Positions 62,617 through 64,000 of a DNA stretch of 64,000 nt are shown here, piece by piece; the stretch's first letter is position 1, and every line of letters starts with the position of its first letter. The stretch is from Acetobacter oryzoeni. GTDB taxonomy: Bacteria > Pseudomonadota > Alphaproteobacteria > Acetobacterales > Acetobacteraceae. The DNA lies in assembly GCF_004014775.2 (NCBI RefSeq), contig NZ_CP042808.1, forward strand, positions 124,001-188,000, written 5' to 3'. A model generated the notes under the pieces. That model searched no databases, was not told where the DNA came from, and saw only the letters and a program-made list of their open reading frames with translations. The translations under genes and the position numbers were made by a program.

Positions 62617-64000
62617 ATGGTGTATCGTTGCACTCTGGGGGGTGAAACATACAGCTTCGATGATCTGAAAACGTTGCTGGCAGTAGCATCGTCCGAGCGA
62701 TCTGGGGACCAGTTGGCTGGTGTTGCGGCACAGTCGGATGTGCAGCGCATTGCAGCGCGCTATGCCTTGGCTGATCTGCCGTTGCAGACCTTTTTGGATG
62801 TCGCTCTCGTTCCGTATGAGGAAGATGAAGTGACGCGCCTTATTATGGATACGCATGATAAGGCAGCCTTTGCGCCGCTAGCACATATGACAGTCGGGCA
62901 GTTTCGGGATTGGCTGCTCTCGCATGAAGCTGATACCGCAACACTGGCGGCTGTTGCTCCGGGCATTACGCCAGAAATGGCTGCGGCGGTTAGCAAGCTG
63001 ATGCGTAATCAGGACTTAATGAGTGTTGCGAGCAAAATTCGTGTCATCACGGGTTTTAGAAATACCATTGGTTTGGAAGGGTGTTTGTCTTCCCGCTTGC
63101 AACCTAATCATCCTACGGATGATCTTAAAGGCATTGCTGCATCCACACTGGATGGTCTGCTGTATGGTATGGGGGATGCCGTTATTGGCATTAACCCGGC
63201 TACAGATAGTGTTGCAAATGGCATGGCCTTATTGGACATGTTGGATCATGCGCGCCAGCGTTATGATATTCCTACCCAGACCTGTGTGCTTACGCATGTG
63301 ACCAATACATTGGAAATCATGAATAAGGGCGGGGCGGTAGATCTGGTTTTTCAATCTATTGCGGGTACACAAAAGGCAAATGAAGGGTTTGGTATCAATC
63401 TTTCTATTCTGGCAGAAGCGCAAGATGCTGCGGTAGGGCTTAAGCGTGGCACGGTTGGCCAGAATGTCATGTATTTTGAAACAGGTCAGGGTGCGGCACT
63501 TTCAGCTAACGCGCATCATGGTATGGATCAGCAAACAGCAGAAGCACGCGCCTATGCAGTGGCCCGTTCGTATAATCCCTTACTGGTAAACACAGTTGTT
63601 GGATTTATCGGCCCTGAATATTTGTATGATGGAAAGCAGATTATCCGTGCCGGTTTGGAAGATCATTTCTGTGCCAAGCTGTTAGGTGTGCCAATGGGGT
63701 GTGATGCCTGTTACACCAACCATGCTGAAGCCGATCAGGATGATATGGATAATTTGATGGTGCTTCTTGGCACAGCGGGCATTACCTTTCTGATAGGTGT
63801 GCCAGGTGCTGATGATGTGATGCTGAATTATCAAAGTCTTTCGTTCCATGACATTCTGACACTGCGCAATTTGTTGGGTTTAAAACCTGCTCCAGAATTT
63901 GCTGCATGGTTGGAAAAAATGGAGCTGTACGATAGCAAGTACAACCGCATGAAAGAAATTGCACCGGGGCAAACCCGACTAGGGCAGTTGGTAGGTGCAG
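62617..64000 (+). CDS. eutB: Ethanolamine ammonia-lyase large subunit (3' truncated by window)
   Basis: 461 codons to the window edge without a stop. Ethanolamine is split to acetaldehyde and ammonia with adenosylcobalamin. Recognised parts: KIRVITGFRNTIGLEG, HPTDDLKGIAASTLDGLLYG, GDAVIGINPATDS, GMDQQTAEARAYAV and PMGCDACYTNHAEADQDD (cobalamin- and substrate-binding barrel). E. coli EutB has 453 residues, so only a short tail is missing, and eutC is expected just beyond. AAGGAG lies 8 bases before ATG 62617. Ethanolamine could supply carbon or nitrogen, and its acetaldehyde could enter the ethanol-oxidation route. Confidence 0.95.
   Translation, partial: MVYRCTLGGETYSFDDLKTLLAVASSERSGDQLAGVAAQSDVQRIAARYALADLPLQTFLDVALVPYEEDEVTRLIMDTHDKAAFAPLAHMTVGQFRDWLLSHEADTATLAAVAPGITPEMAAAVSKLMRNQDLMSVASKIRVITGFRNTIGLEGCLSSRLQPNHPTDDLKGIAASTLDGLLYGMGDAVIGINPATDSVANGMALLDMLDHARQRYDIPTQTCVLTHVTNTLEIMNKGGAVDLVFQSIAGTQKANEGFGINLSILAEAQDAAVGLKRGTVGQNVMYFETGQGAALSANAHHGMDQQTAEARAYAVARSYNPLLVNTVVGFIGPEYLYDGKQIIRAGLEDHFCAKLLGVPMGCDACYTNHAEADQDDMDNLMVLLGTAGITFLIGVPGADDVMLNYQSLSFHDILTLRNLLGLKPAPEFAAWLEKMELYDSKYNRMKEIAPGQTRLGQLVGA

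Overview
The window is a chromosomal segment of an acetic acid bacterium, most likely Acetobacter (A. pasteurianus-like; this is from memory of family sequences, no search was run). The basis is a PQQ-haem alcohol dehydrogenase operon (adhA-adhB), a haem-copper ubiquinol oxidase operon (cyoABCD type, called cyaABCD in Acetobacter), and typical alphaproteobacterial genes such as gcrA, a Suv3-like helicase and an F1-only atpHAGDC operon. Gene density is high. I see no insertion sequence, prophage, CRISPR array or rRNA.

Layout. 1-9143: end of a TVP38/DedA-like membrane protein, a Bcr/CflA drug exporter, an orphan hybrid histidine kinase, apt, a FUSC-type exporter, a MOFRL glycerate kinase and a uracil-DNA-glycosylase-like protein. 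9194-19275: the ethanol-oxidising respiratory block, with adhAB on the minus strand, a degenerate ThpR-like protein, a Bax-inhibitor-1 membrane protein and cyoABCD; electrons from ethanol pass through ADH to ubiquinone and then to this terminal oxidase. 19404-25265: ferredoxin fdxA, a Suv3-like helicase, an M17 aminopeptidase, a MarR-type regulator and a secreted protein. 25274-30073: a divergent glycan-precursor locus (WecA/MraY-like transferase, FlaA1/CapD-like dehydratase, DegT aminotransferase, small membrane protein). 30104-33829: fpr, gor and pyrC. 34148-42110: a second Suv3-like helicase, an SDR, DedA, an S9 peptidase and malic enzyme. 42086-43382: nusG, secE, tRNA-Trp and tRNA-Gly. 43706-48720: F1-ATPase operon atpHAGDC. 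48735-54786: queF, rnd, adenosine kinase, bactofilin, gcrA and an amino acid permease. 54957-61353: sulfate uptake, with cysTWA on the minus strand and a small ORF, an OprP-like porin and a sulfate-binding protein on the plus strand. 61379-64000: an AraC-type regulator and the divergent, right-truncated eutB for cobalamin-dependent ethanolamine ammonia-lyase.

Most genes are ordinary core or accessory metabolism. The points most worth a second look are a 41-bp near-palindrome upstream of adhA, a ThpR-like protein lacking both catalytic HxTx motifs, two Suv3-type helicase paralogues within 15 kb, several strong inverted repeats without U-tracts (after apt and before the amino acid permease), and a sulfate locus that includes its own outer-membrane porin. 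I found no clearly new defence or mobile system.
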